A stretch of 6,134 nucleotides of DNA. Origin: Scatosoma sp045614565. Lineage in GTDB: Bacteria > Bacillota > Clostridia > Christensenellales > Borkfalkiaceae. The position numbers and the translations under genes are program-made. Numbering within the stretch: the first letter of the stretch is position 1; each line of letters begins with the position of its first letter. A model generated the notes under the pieces. That model was given only the letters and a program-made list of their open reading frames with translations. It searched no databases and was not told the DNA's origin. Of this stretch, positions 1-4,721 are shown piece by piece. The stretch is from positions 1 to 6,134 of the forward strand of contig JAZLDG010000103.1 in the NCBI GenBank assembly GCA_045614565.1. The letters run 5' to 3'.

Positions 1-141
1 ACTTTTTTGAGGGTTTTTCCACATATTTCAACCTGTGTTGCTGTAAAATTTATTTCTGCATTGTCAAAAGTGATTGTCTTTTGATTTTTCCAGTATCTCC
101 AAGCTTTTTCAAAGGTTTCGCTTTGGTGCGATTTTGCAAAA
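1..141. repeat. Terminal direct repeat, left copy (circular contig overlap)
   Basis: Bases 1-141 are identical to 5994-6134. A perfect repeat at exactly the two ends, lying inside one uninterrupted reading frame, is the usual signature of a circular molecule opened by the assembler. 141 is also a common maximum assembler k-mer size. The true circle length would be 5,993 bp. It is not a biological terminal repeat as far as can be seen. Confidence 0.93.
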
Positions 142-722
142 AATTCAATATAGTTTTTTAGCAATTCAAGACTCTTTTTTGCTTTTCCGCCTTTGCGTCC
201 GTTTTCTTTATAAAACGCTTCGTTTCCTGCGGCTTCGGTTGTTTCTGCCGGTTGGTTTTTATCCGTTGTAAACTGAAAACAAATCGGCTCTTTACCGGAT
301 AAAAGCCTGTCCGCTTCTTCTTTGTCAAAAACAGGATTTTCAACACATAAAAAGGGAGTTGCTTCACAAGGGCAAAGTTCCGGCAGGAAGTCAAAGCTTT
401 TAAAAGCGAATCGTATATAAACGCCTTTGCCGTCGCGAAAAGCCCTTAACCAAAGGATATTATCCTTGTTTTCCATAAACTCTTTGGCGCAAGCGCGTTC
501 TTCTTTGCTTAACGGGTTAAGTTCGCGTTTATATCCGCTGTTGTCCTGCCTGATATATAAATTGCCCGTGCAGTTTATCTTTCCTGCTTTGATAGCGTCC
601 CATAAAAAAACTTCGGCATTTTTTCTTATATCCGCCCGTTCTATATCGGATAAACCGCCTTCAAGCGTTCTTTCGCCGCCGTAACTTAAACGCTGTATTA
701 TGTAATCGAATGATACAAACAT
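1..722 (-). CDS. Hypothetical protein, 253 aa, N-terminal 240 codons (gene crosses the circle junction)
   Basis: The frame is open from ATG at 722-720 to base 1 with no stop, and continues on the circle from 5993 to TAA at 5956-5954, giving 253 residues. The start has a purine-rich ribosome site (GGAAAGGAAAGG) just upstream. The protein begins MFVSFDYIIQRL, with a mixed, soluble N-terminal two thirds. A low-complexity linker follows (about residues 155-170, rich in T/E/A). Then comes a basic stretch NGRKGGKAKKS (about 174-184) and an aromatic, lysine-rich C-terminal segment (about 186-253) that could bind nucleic acid. No signal peptide or membrane span is visible. Codon use is AT-rich (AAA, GAA, TTA, ATA, TTT) compared with the GC-rich genes at 3975-5829, which suggests a separate origin. 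I do not recognise the family. It lies downstream of the integrase gene on the same strand. Confidence 0.85.
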   Translation of the reverse strand, partial: MFVSFDYIIQRLSYGGERTLEGGLSDIERADIRKNAEVFLWDAIKAGKINCTGNLYIRQDNSGYKRELNPLSKEERACAKEFMENKDNILWLRAFRDGKGVYIRFAFKSFDFLPELCPCEATPFLCVENPVFDKEEADRLLSGKEPICFQFTTDKNQPAETTEAAGNEAFYKENGRKGGKAKKSLELLKNYIEFFAKSHQSETFEKAWRYWKNQKTITFDNAEINFTATQVEICGKTLKK

Positions 723-853
723 TCTTTGCCTTTCCTTTCCGGCATTTCCTTTAAGGGTGCAAGGGAAACGGAAAAGGAAATATCCGCTTATCGCCCCGTC
801 GGGCTATCCCTTGCAATCTCTCGCGCGCCCGCGCGTACTGTTCCTTTTTCCCC
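723..853 (-). other. Structured spacer between integrase gene and the 253-aa gene
   Basis: This 131-bp spacer holds three nested inverted repeats. A 9-bp stem TGCAAGGGA (758-766) pairs with TCCCTTGCA (807-815). Inside it are two short hairpins, CGGA/TCCG (769-772 with 783-786) and GCCC/GGGC (793-796 with 801-804). Together they can fold as a three-way junction on either strand. A GC hairpin, five CG pairs around a 4-base loop, lies at 822-835. No T run follows any stem, so it is not a Rho-independent terminator. It could be a processed intercistronic RNA, a protein site or a single-strand initiation site; the sequence does not decide. Confidence 0.45.
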
Positions 854-2110
854 TTATCGTATCGCTATGATTTTGCTTTCCCGTTGGTTCGTGAAGGGCA
901 GTTTTGCCACCGCGTCCCGCAAGGTCGCGTCGCAAAGGTGCGCGTAATGCTGTGACGTGACGCGGGTATCCGCGTGTCCCAAAAGCTTCGATATGGTCAA
1001 AAGGTCAACGCCCCTCTGTGCAAGCATTGACGCGTAAGTGTGCCGCAATTCGTGAAAACCGATAGCCGGATCTATGTTCGCCTTCCGGCAAGCTTCAAGC
1101 ATAGGTCGCTGTTGGTCGTTCTTTCCCCATTGCTTCCCGTTCCGCCGCGTAAAGACAAAATCCGCGCCTTTCTTTCCGGCGGTCAGGCTTTTGAAGAACT
1201 CCAAGCCTTCCGGAGGGAGTGGGATATATCGCGCCTTTCCGCTTTTGCCCGGCTGTATGTAAACGAATCCTTCGGCAGGCATAAAATCGGCTACGCGCAT
1301 TTTGGCAAGTTCGCCGTATCGCGCTCCGGTAAAAAGTGCCCCTTGTACCAAGTCCTTAAAATCGGGTTCGGATACGTTCAAAAGATAATCGACCTCATAC
1401 GGCTTCAGAAAACGGATACGCGCCTGTTCGACTTTCGGGAACGGTTGAACGCGCCTCCAGACGGTATCGCTTGCCGCTTTGCCGTCGTGGAAGGCTTTGT
1501 TTAATATCGCTTTGAAAACGACAAGGATTCTGTTTGCGGTCGATTTCCGGGCGCGCTTTTCTTCGTCTGTCTGCGGTGGCGGTAAAAAAGCCTGTTCTTC
1601 AAAACGCTTCGTCCTTGTCCGGCGCGGCGTCGCCGCCAAGCGTTCAAGCCACCGTTTGATTTCCGGTGTCGTCAGTTCGCTTATAAGCCGGTTGCCGAAA
1701 AAGGGCAAGATATGCGCCTGTATCGTCAGCGTCACGGAACGTAAGCTTTTACGGTTGAGTTTATACCAGTTCAGATAATCCTCCGCCGCCTGCGCCACCG
1801 TCAGCGGAACGGTGATAAGTCCGGCTTCCGCTTTATATTCCCTTTCAAGCTTCCGCGCTTTTTCGGCGGCTTCAAAGTATGTAAAGACGGTTTCCCCGTC
1901 CGCGTCTTTGAAGTCGTCCGCTTCGCCTATACGTACCGTCCTGTATGTATGCAAGCCGATTCGCGCCGTCCAAGAGCCGACGCCTTTTCCGTCCCGCCGA
2001 TAGCATAAGGCAAGCCCGTCACCGATTCCGGCGTAAAACTTCTTTTGAAGGGAGAGTTTAAGGCGCGCCGTTCTGTTATCAAGCGCGTTCGCTCTGTTCG
2101 TCCTTGCCAC
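854..2110 (-). CDS. int: Tyrosine recombinase, phage/island-type integrase
   Basis: This 418-residue site-specific recombinase would insert the circle into the host tRNA-Glu gene and cut it out again through a covalent 3'-phosphotyrosine intermediate. Residues 1-95 look like an arm-binding domain (DNRTARLKL, then IGEADDFKDADG at about 61-72). Residues 103-205 are the SAM-like core-binding domain. The catalytic domain runs from about 230 to 405, with R264 in TGARYGEL, K289 in GKSGKAR, H353 and R356 in HELRHTYAS, H379 in LLGHADT and the nucleophile Y389 in SQHYAHL. The active site is therefore complete. The start is GTG at 2110, chosen for the AAAGGGGG ribosome site just upstream. The gene begins about 155 bp from the attP core, as usual for such elements. 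An N7-spaced GTTC pair (2162-2176) upstream may place it under SOS control. Confidence 0.96.
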   Translation of the reverse strand: MARTNRANALDNRTARLKLSLQKKFYAGIGDGLALCYRRDGKGVGSWTARIGLHTYRTVRIGEADDFKDADGETVFTYFEAAEKARKLEREYKAEAGLITVPLTVAQAAEDYLNWYKLNRKSLRSVTLTIQAHILPFFGNRLISELTTPEIKRWLERLAATPRRTRTKRFEEQAFLPPPQTDEEKRARKSTANRILVVFKAILNKAFHDGKAASDTVWRRVQPFPKVEQARIRFLKPYEVDYLLNVSEPDFKDLVQGALFTGARYGELAKMRVADFMPAEGFVYIQPGKSGKARYIPLPPEGLEFFKSLTAGKKGADFVFTRRNGKQWGKNDQQRPMLEACRKANIDPAIGFHELRHTYASMLAQRGVDLLTISKLLGHADTRVTSQHYAHLCDATLRDAVAKLPFTNQRESKIIAIR

Positions 2111-2129
2111 CTTGCCGCCCCCTTTTTCG

Positions 2130-2157
2130 TGTCTGCAATGTCTGCATTATGTCTGCA
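2130..2157. repeat. Integrase arm-type site cluster, three TGTCTGCA copies
   Basis: TGTCTGCA occurs at 2130-2137, 2139-2146 and 2150-2157, all in the same direction, 9 and 11 bp apart, between the attP core and the integrase start. Two more copies lie on the other side of the core. Lambda-class integrases bind short direct repeats on both arms of attP with their N-terminal domain. The placement here fits that role. The assignment is inferred from position and repetition. Confidence 0.72.
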
Positions 2158-2161
2158 TAAT

Positions 2162-2176
2162 GTTCCCAAACCGTTC
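2162..2176. promoter_or_regulatory. Possible LexA (SOS) box upstream of the integrase gene
   Basis: The sequence is GTTC, seven bases (CCAAACC), GTTC. This is the direct-repeat form recognised by LexA in Alphaproteobacteria (GTTC-N7-GTTC). I found no other copy in the hand-checked GTTC occurrences. It lies 52 bp upstream of the integrase start, within the spacer of a weak minus-strand promoter candidate (TTAACG at 2186-2181, CATTAT at 2162-2157, 18-bp spacer). Eight fixed bases can occur by chance in 6 kb, so position is the main support. Confidence 0.45.
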
Positions 2177-2263
2177 TAATCGTTAAAAGACGTCAGCAGA
2201 CTGAATATAATAAAAACAATACCTTAAACAGTCCGTTGAAGTCCAGAAAAATCTAATATGTGA

Positions 2264-2309
2264 CTCTTTCACGGCGGTAACGGGGGTTCGAATCCCCCTG
2301 GGAACGCCA
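2264..2309 (+). other. attP core: 3' half of a tRNA-Glu(UUC) gene
   Basis: From the anticodon loop CTTTCAC (2266-2272, anticodon TTC) the sequence reads as a normal tRNA-Glu 3' half. It has the anticodon-stem strand GGCGG (2273-2277), variable bases TAAC, a T arm with GGGGG/CCCCC and loop TTCGAAT (2282-2298), the acceptor strand TGGGAAC (2299-2305), discriminator G and an encoded CCA (2307-2309). Upstream of the loop the tRNA pattern stops: there is no matching CCGCC strand and no D arm. A tRNA truncated at the anticodon loop beside an integrase gene is a classic attP. On integration it would restore the host tRNA-Glu gene. The expected host acceptor 5' strand is GTTCCCA. Confidence 0.92.
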
Positions 2310-2313
2310 AAGC

Positions 2314-2340
2314 AAACCGTTGATTTTTCAACGGTTTTTT
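2314..2340 (+). terminator. Rho-independent terminator of the tRNA-Glu attP half
   Basis: AAACCGTTGA (2314-2323) and TCAACGGTTT (2328-2337) form a perfect 10-bp stem with a TTTT loop, followed by more T. It lies five bases after the tRNA CCA on the same strand. The element therefore appears to bring a terminator along with the tRNA 3' half, so the rebuilt host tRNA would still end properly and would not read into the element. Confidence 0.85.
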
Positions 2341-2369
2341 ATTTTTCCCGTTTCCAATAAATCCCTCCG

Positions 2370-2388
2370 TGTCTGCATTATGTCTGCA
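2370..2388. repeat. Integrase arm-type sites on the other arm, two TGTCTGCA copies
   Basis: TGTCTGCA lies at 2370-2377 and 2381-2388, 11 bp apart, the same spacing as the 2139/2150 pair and in the same orientation. These copies are just outside the tRNA terminator, so the core (2264-2309) has arm sites on both sides, two here and three on the integrase side. Confidence 0.7.
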
Positions 2389-2424
2389 TTGTGTAACGGA
2401 AAAAGCTTCCGGCAAGCGGTGGCG

Positions 2425-2439
2425 TCGCGCGCCCGCGCG
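2425..2439. repeat. 15-bp GC-rich repeat, copy 2 (copy 1 at 821-835)
   Basis: TCGCGCGCCCGCGCG occurs here and at 821-835 in the same orientation, one copy on each side of the integrase gene plus attP. Each copy can form a 5-bp GC hairpin. The low sequence complexity makes chance possible in a GC-rich stretch, but these are the only two exact copies I noticed. Confidence 0.45.
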
Positions 2440-2570
2440 CCTGCGCGTTTTCGTCCCCGTTCGTTCGTCGTGTCTTTCGGATATACCGTTTAAACGCGTT
2501 TTAAGAGTCGGTGGCGCGTCTTGTTTTTCCTGCGGTAAATTTACCTGAAAATATTTTGATAGCGTCAGGC

Positions 2571-2678
2571 GGTCAAAATTCAGCGAAAAGAACCAATACA
2601 CTAAAGAGGACAATTCTGGTCAAATTGGTCAATCTTTGGTCAATTCTGGTCAATTCGGTCAAAATTCAGCGGAAAGAA
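2571..2678. repeat. Helically phased GGTCAA repeats bounded by a 22-bp direct repeat
   Basis: GGTCAA occurs at 2571, 2618, 2627, 2638, 2648 and 2657, with a degenerate GGACAA at 2608. The last six are spaced 9-11 bp, about one helical turn, so they would present the same face to a protein. The cluster is bounded by a near-perfect 22-bp direct repeat, 2571-2592 and 2657-2678, differing at one base. Iteron arrays at origins, partition sites and excisionase sites all look like this. No specific binding protein can be named. Confidence 0.75.
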
Positions 2679-2729
2679 TCCCGCTCCGAGTCGTCGCCGT
2701 TCTCTGCTTCCTCACTGCTTCACCGCCAC

Positions 2730-2761
2730 CGAAAGAAAACGGCGGGTGTCGCTCCCGCCGT
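2730..2761 (-). terminator. Rho-independent terminator of the toxin-antitoxin operon
   Basis: On the minus strand CGGCGGG (2760-2754) pairs with CCCGCCG (2746-2740), with one extra A-T pair at the base, loop AGCGACA, followed by TTTTCTTTC. It begins a few bases after the antitoxin stop codon (2768-2766), so it should end the operon transcript and insulate the GGTCAA repeats and attP. Confidence 0.82.
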
Positions 2762-2765
2762 CCGT

Positions 2766-3134
2766 TCAAACAATATCGTCAAGGTCAACTTTTAAAGCCT
2801 TTGCGATTGCCTTCAGGCTTTTCAGGCTCCCGTCTGATTTCCCGCTTTCGATTTTTTTTATCATATCGACGGATAATCCCGCTTCGGCGGCAAGTGCCGC
2901 CTGCGTCTTTTTCCGGTATTCCCGATAAACCTTTACGGGATTTTCCCCGTCAAGGATAGCGTCAACAACAAAAGCCGGCATATATTCCCCTTCGCCCCGC
3001 GCTATCCGTTCCTCTGTCGCCTGCGCGTCCGCCGCGTCCTGCGCGTCCTCTATCGCTTCAATCAGCTTTTCGTAAACGGCAAGCGGAATAATCGCGAATT
3101 TTTCCCCTTTGATTGTCAAAACTTCCGCATTCAT
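2766..3134 (-). CDS. Antitoxin with C-terminal XRE-type helix-turn-helix
   Basis: This 122-residue protein is encoded right after the RelE-like toxin, four bases separating the toxin stop from this ATG (3134). The upstream in-frame ATG at 3182 lies inside the toxin gene and is rejected, because AGGGGAG and AGGA ribosome signals precede 3134. Residues 1-45 (NAEVLTIKGEKFAIIPLAVYEKL, then an acidic helix) resemble an antitoxin dimerisation or toxin-binding segment. Residues about 68-120 form an XRE/Cro-type helix-turn-helix (YRKKTQAALAAEAGLSVDMIKKIESGK). It should neutralise the toxin and repress their common promoter, probably at the palindrome 3428-3440. Order toxin then antitoxin, with an HTH antitoxin, resembles HigBA-type modules. 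Exact family name is not certain. Confidence 0.9.
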   Translation of the reverse strand: MNAEVLTIKGEKFAIIPLAVYEKLIEAIEDAQDAADAQATEERIARGEGEYMPAFVVDAILDGENPVKVYREYRKKTQAALAAEAGLSVDMIKKIESGKSDGSLKSLKAIAKALKVDLDDIV

Positions 3135-3138
3135 TCCT

Positions 3139-3396
3139 TTAAACTCCCCTGTAAACGTCCCCGCGCTTCCCGATCTTTTCAATCTTCATAACCGCGCCCG
3201 TTTCGTTAAAGATAACCCGGTAATCTCCGACCCGTAGCCGATAATAAGGCAAGCCCTGCAGTCTTTTAATCTGGTTCTTCAGGCTGTCCGGTGCTTCGGC
3301 ATATTGCCTTATCTTTGCCCGTATCCTGTCCGCGTCCGCCTTGTTCGCTTTCCTTAAAAACTGACGCGCTTGCGCGCTGTACCAAATCTCCAACAT
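3139..3396 (-). CDS. RelE/ParE-family toxin (HigB-like arrangement)
   Basis: The 85-residue basic protein has the RelE/ParE pattern: an N-terminal strand and two helices (EIWYSAQARQFLRKANKADADRI), then KRLQGLPYYRLRVGDYRVIF (about 44-63), then the C-terminal strands EKIGKRGDVYR (about 73-83). RelE-type members cut mRNA on the ribosome and ParE-type members poison gyrase. The sequence does not say which this is. The basic residues K44, R45, R53, R55, R60 and R83 are the likely working surface. The start is ATG 3396, since a longer frame from a TTG at 3450 would begin on the -35 hexamer of the promoter itself. A GAAAGGG ribosome site lies about 10 bases upstream. On a small element the pair would penalise loss of the DNA. 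Confidence 0.92.
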   Translation of the reverse strand: MLEIWYSAQARQFLRKANKADADRIRAKIRQYAEAPDSLKNQIKRLQGLPYYRLRVGDYRVIFNETGAVMKIEKIGKRGDVYRGV

Positions 3397-3421
3397 TTCC
3401 GACTTACCCTTTCTGTCTTTT

Positions 3422-3450
3422 ATTGTAGGAATTAAATTCCCCTTTGTCAA
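3422..3450 (-). promoter_or_regulatory. Near-consensus sigma-70 promoter of the toxin-antitoxin operon, with operator palindrome
   Basis: On the minus strand TTGACA (3450-3445) is followed after exactly 17 bases by TACAAT (3427-3422). The spacer carries a perfect 13-bp inverted repeat, GGAATT-N-AATTCC (3428-3440), abutting the -10 element. The toxin ATG lies 26 bases after the -10. A strong promoter with a palindrome in its spacer fits autorepression by the HTH antitoxin or the toxin-antitoxin complex. The binder is inferred. Confidence 0.88.
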
Positions 3451-3454
3451 TCAT

Positions 3455-3507
3455 AACGGATAATAAAATTCTACCTATTGTCACCGAAAGAGGACCTGTT
3501 ATCCGTT
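3455..3507. repeat. Inverted repeat AACGGATAA / TTATCCGTT upstream of the toxin promoter
   Basis: AACGGATAA (3455-3463) and TTATCCGTT (3499-3507) are perfect 9-bp inverted repeats, 35 bp apart. A shorter pair, CGAAAG (3485-3490) with CTTTCG (3514-3519), interlocks with them, so an RNA would have to choose between two folds or form a pseudoknot. It lies just upstream of the toxin promoter and may be a second operator or part of the origin. Confidence 0.5.
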
Positions 3508-3550
3508 CGCTGTCTTTCGTGCTTCCTTCTTGCTTCAAGGAGATTCCGCC

Positions 3551-3684
3551 GGTTGTTTTCGGTTGTTTTAGTTGTTTCGGTTGATTTTCGGTTGTTTTTT
3601 CAAAGTAAATCAAAAACCCGTTTTGATTTTTTTGATTATTTTTGATTTCCGTTTGATTTTCGGAGGATAATTCGGAGGATAATT
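3551..3684. repeat. Three families of short phased direct repeats
   Basis: GTTG-T-rich units begin at 3552, 3562, 3571, 3580 and 3591 (spacing 9-11). TTTGATT occurs at 3622, 3631, 3641 and 3652 (spacing 9-11), with an inverted copy AATCAAA at 3608-3614 forming an AT-rich dyad with the first. CGGAGGATAATT is repeated perfectly in tandem at 3661-3672 and 3673-3684. The near-10-bp phasing in two unrelated motifs suggests protein binding along one face of the helix, with T-rich DNA suited to unwinding or bending. Confidence 0.75.
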
Positions 3685-3725
3685 CGCGCCGACTGCGCCC
3701 GCGTTCCGGAGGTCGCGATATTTTT

Positions 3726-3782
3726 ACCCCGATTTTTTACCCCCTTCCGCCACCGTTCGGCGACCGACCCCGATTTTTACCC
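3726..3782. repeat. Direct repeat ACCCCGATTTTT(T)ACCC
   Basis: The two copies at 3726-3742 and 3767-3782 differ only by one T in the T run and start 41 bp apart, near four helical turns. A partial TTTTTACCCC precedes the first at 3721-3730. They sit between the short phased repeats and the TGAGTACC iterons. Confidence 0.65.
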
Positions 3783-3842
3783 TGTTTTTTTCCCTTAAAA
3801 TCCGTTTTTAAAAACACCCCTGCCTATGGCAAATATAAATGT

Positions 3843-3969
3843 ACAACGCTTTTGAGTACCTTTGAGGGGTAAAAAAGGGGGCTTATAACAACGCTTTTGA
3901 GTACCTTTAGCCCGTTTTTCGCGTCAAAGGGTATAAAAATGAGTACCTTTGATTACAAAAATGAGTACC
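3843..3969. repeat. Four TGAGTACC iterons
   Basis: TGAGTACC occurs at 3853-3860, 3898-3905, 3940-3947 and 3962-3969, all in one direction, with start spacings of 45, 42 and 22 bp, close to whole helical turns. The first two copies are embedded in an exact 21-bp repeat (3843-3863 and 3888-3908, beginning ACAACGC). The other two share AAAAATGAGTACC. The last copy lies within 6 bp of the stop codon of the winged-helix gene. This fits iterons for an initiator-type protein, perhaps that gene's product. Confidence 0.75.
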
Positions 3970-3974
3970 TATTT

Positions 3975-4385
3975 TTATTTTTTGCGGGCAGATTTTCCGG
4001 TCAATAAAGCTTTCACTTCCTCGCTTCGTTCGTTGTCGGGGTAAAGCTTCCAGTCGTCAGACGCTTTGTGCCCCGTCCGGTCGTCCTTTAAAAAGGTTAT
4101 CCGCCATTCCGAAACATTCCCCTTATAAGCCCCCGCCTTCGTCTTTTCGATAAAGCCTTTATCCTGCAGGTCAAGAAAAGAGCGTTTCGCTGTTGTGCTG
4201 TGTAAACCGGTATCCGAATATCCGAATTGAATAAAGCCGTTATTGCTTCCCGTGTATCGGTTCAATATCAGCGTAAGGACTTTTACCGCGTTTCCGGTCA
4301 GCGCCGTATAAGCCGCGCTTTTAAGCACTCTGCGCGGGATATAAATAAACGGCTCGTTTATGTAGTTTCTCTTTTTCCTGCTCAT
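3975..4385 (-). CDS. Winged-helix DNA-binding protein, possible replication initiator or regulator
   Basis: The protein has 136 residues. After a basic start (MSRKKRNYI), residues about 12-98 read as a winged helix: FIYIPRRVLKSAAYTALTGNAVKVLTLILNRYTG, GSNNGFIQFGYSDTG, the recognition helix HSTTAKRSFLDLQDKGFIE, and the wing ending in SEWRITFL. The C-terminus is polar and basic (SARKK). Proteins of this HTH_36-like type occur in proteobacterial, especially alphaproteobacterial, islands and resemble DNA-binding domains of plasmid initiators; no primase or nuclease domain is present. ATG 4385 is chosen over an in-frame ATG at 4448 because GGAGGG precedes it. It is the last gene of the run from 5829 and sits directly beside the TGAGTACC iterons, so it is the best candidate to bind them; that link is inference. 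Confidence 0.85.
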   Translation of the reverse strand: MSRKKRNYINEPFIYIPRRVLKSAAYTALTGNAVKVLTLILNRYTGSNNGFIQFGYSDTGLHSTTAKRSFLDLQDKGFIEKTKAGAYKGNVSEWRITFLKDDRTGHKASDDWKLYPDNERSEEVKALLTGKSARKK

Positions 4386-4397
4386 TGCAAGCCCTCC

Positions 4398-4420
4398 GGC
4401 GGGGGTTTGTCGCCCCCGCC
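4398..4420 (-). promoter_or_regulatory. Strong GC hairpin just upstream of the winged-helix gene ribosome site
   Basis: On the minus strand GGCGGGGG (4420-4413) pairs with CCCCCGCC (4405-4398) around the loop CGACAAA, an 8-bp stem ending next to the GGAGGG ribosome site. There is no T run, so it is unlikely to terminate transcription. It may stabilise the mRNA or limit access to the ribosome site. Confidence 0.6.
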
Positions 4421-4432
4421 TGCATAGTTCCG

Positions 4433-4702
4433 TTATTCCGTCCTGCAAATCAGCCGCTCAAGGCGCGTTAAATTGACAAGAAAGACTTTCAAATTTACAA
4501 CCGCCGCCGCGAACGTGTCCGGATCTGTTTCCATTCCCGTTTTATCCATTATGTTCGTGTAAAGAATAAAAGCGTCATAGGCGGTTTTCGGCTTCGTTTC
4601 AAAAGCCGCTTTTAACAGTTTCCGGCGTGCGTCCTCCGGCAACTGGTAAGTGTTCGCGATTTCAAAAAGGCGCGCCGTCGATAATTTTTCAGATTGTTCC
4701 AT
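4433..4702 (-). CDS. Small hypothetical protein, 89 aa
   Basis: An 89-residue soluble, helix-rich protein beginning MEQSEKLSTARLFEIANTYQLPEDARRKLLKAAF. An AAGGAAAAA ribosome site lies upstream of ATG 4702. No cysteine motif, signal or membrane span is visible, and I do not recognise the family. It lies 19 bp after the preceding frame and 47 bp before the winged-helix gene, on the same strand, so it is probably co-transcribed. The intact frame, ribosome site and operon position support a real gene. Confidence 0.72.
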   Translation of the reverse strand: MEQSEKLSTARLFEIANTYQLPEDARRKLLKAAFETKPKTAYDAFILYTNIMDKTGMETDPDTFAAAVVNLKVFLVNLTRLERLICRTE

Positions 4703-4721
4703 TTCTATTTTTCCTTTTCAT

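Larger units (their letters stand above)
2389..2765. other. Non-coding stretch between attP arm and antitoxin terminator
   Basis: I see no convincing gene here. An open frame across 2613-2269 is produced by reading the tRNA half and is rejected. The stretch holds a small hairpin CGGAA/TTCCG near 2397-2411, a GC-rich block at 2425-2446, a GTTTAAAC palindrome near 2490, a perfect 12-bp palindrome GGTAAATTTACC (2534-2545), the GGTCAA repeat cluster (2571-2678) and the antitoxin terminator (2730-2761). This makes it a second cis-acting region besides 3451-3974. Confidence 0.6.
3451..3974. other. Gene-free repeat-rich region, candidate replication origin
   Basis: No convincing gene lies in these 524 bases. 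In order they hold an inverted repeat (3455-3463 with 3499-3507), phased GGTTGTTTT units (3551-3600), phased TTTGATT units (3622-3658), a tandem 12-bp repeat (3661-3684), two copies of ACCCCGATTTTTACCC (3726-3742 and 3767-3782) and four TGAGTACC iterons (3853-3969). Phased direct repeats next to AT-rich DNA and beside a gene for a winged-helix protein are typical of iteron origins. A partition or transfer site is a possible alternative. Confidence 0.6.

Noticed and set aside
158..394. 78-codon minus-strand frame
   Set aside because: It lies in another frame inside the 253-aa gene, which has the better ribosome site and runs through the whole region.
1040..1504. 154-codon plus-strand frame
   Set aside because: It is antisense to the catalytic domain of the integrase gene, whose motifs are unmistakable.
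2162..2305. GTTCCCA (2162-2168) as the 5' acceptor strand of a split or intron-bearing tRNA-Glu
   Set aside because: It matches the acceptor, but no D arm or anticodon 5' stem follows it; a chance 7-base match or part of the GTTC box is simpler.
2269..2613. 114-codon minus-strand frame ending in GGFEPPLPP
   Set aside because: The ending is the well-known artefact of translating the antisense of a tRNA 3' half; the frame also reads through the tRNA terminator and repeats.
2571..2678. CRISPR array
   Set aside because: Repeats are 6 bp at helical spacing without spacer-sized gaps, and no cas gene is present.
3404..3613. 69-codon minus-strand frame upstream of the toxin
   Set aside because: It is made of translated T-rich repeats (Q/K/T-rich low complexity), needs a TTG start and covers the toxin promoter.
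4398..4420. Rho-independent terminator before the winged-helix gene
   Set aside because: The stem is strong but is followed by GGAGGG and a start codon, not by a T run, on the minus strand; no T run on the plus strand either.
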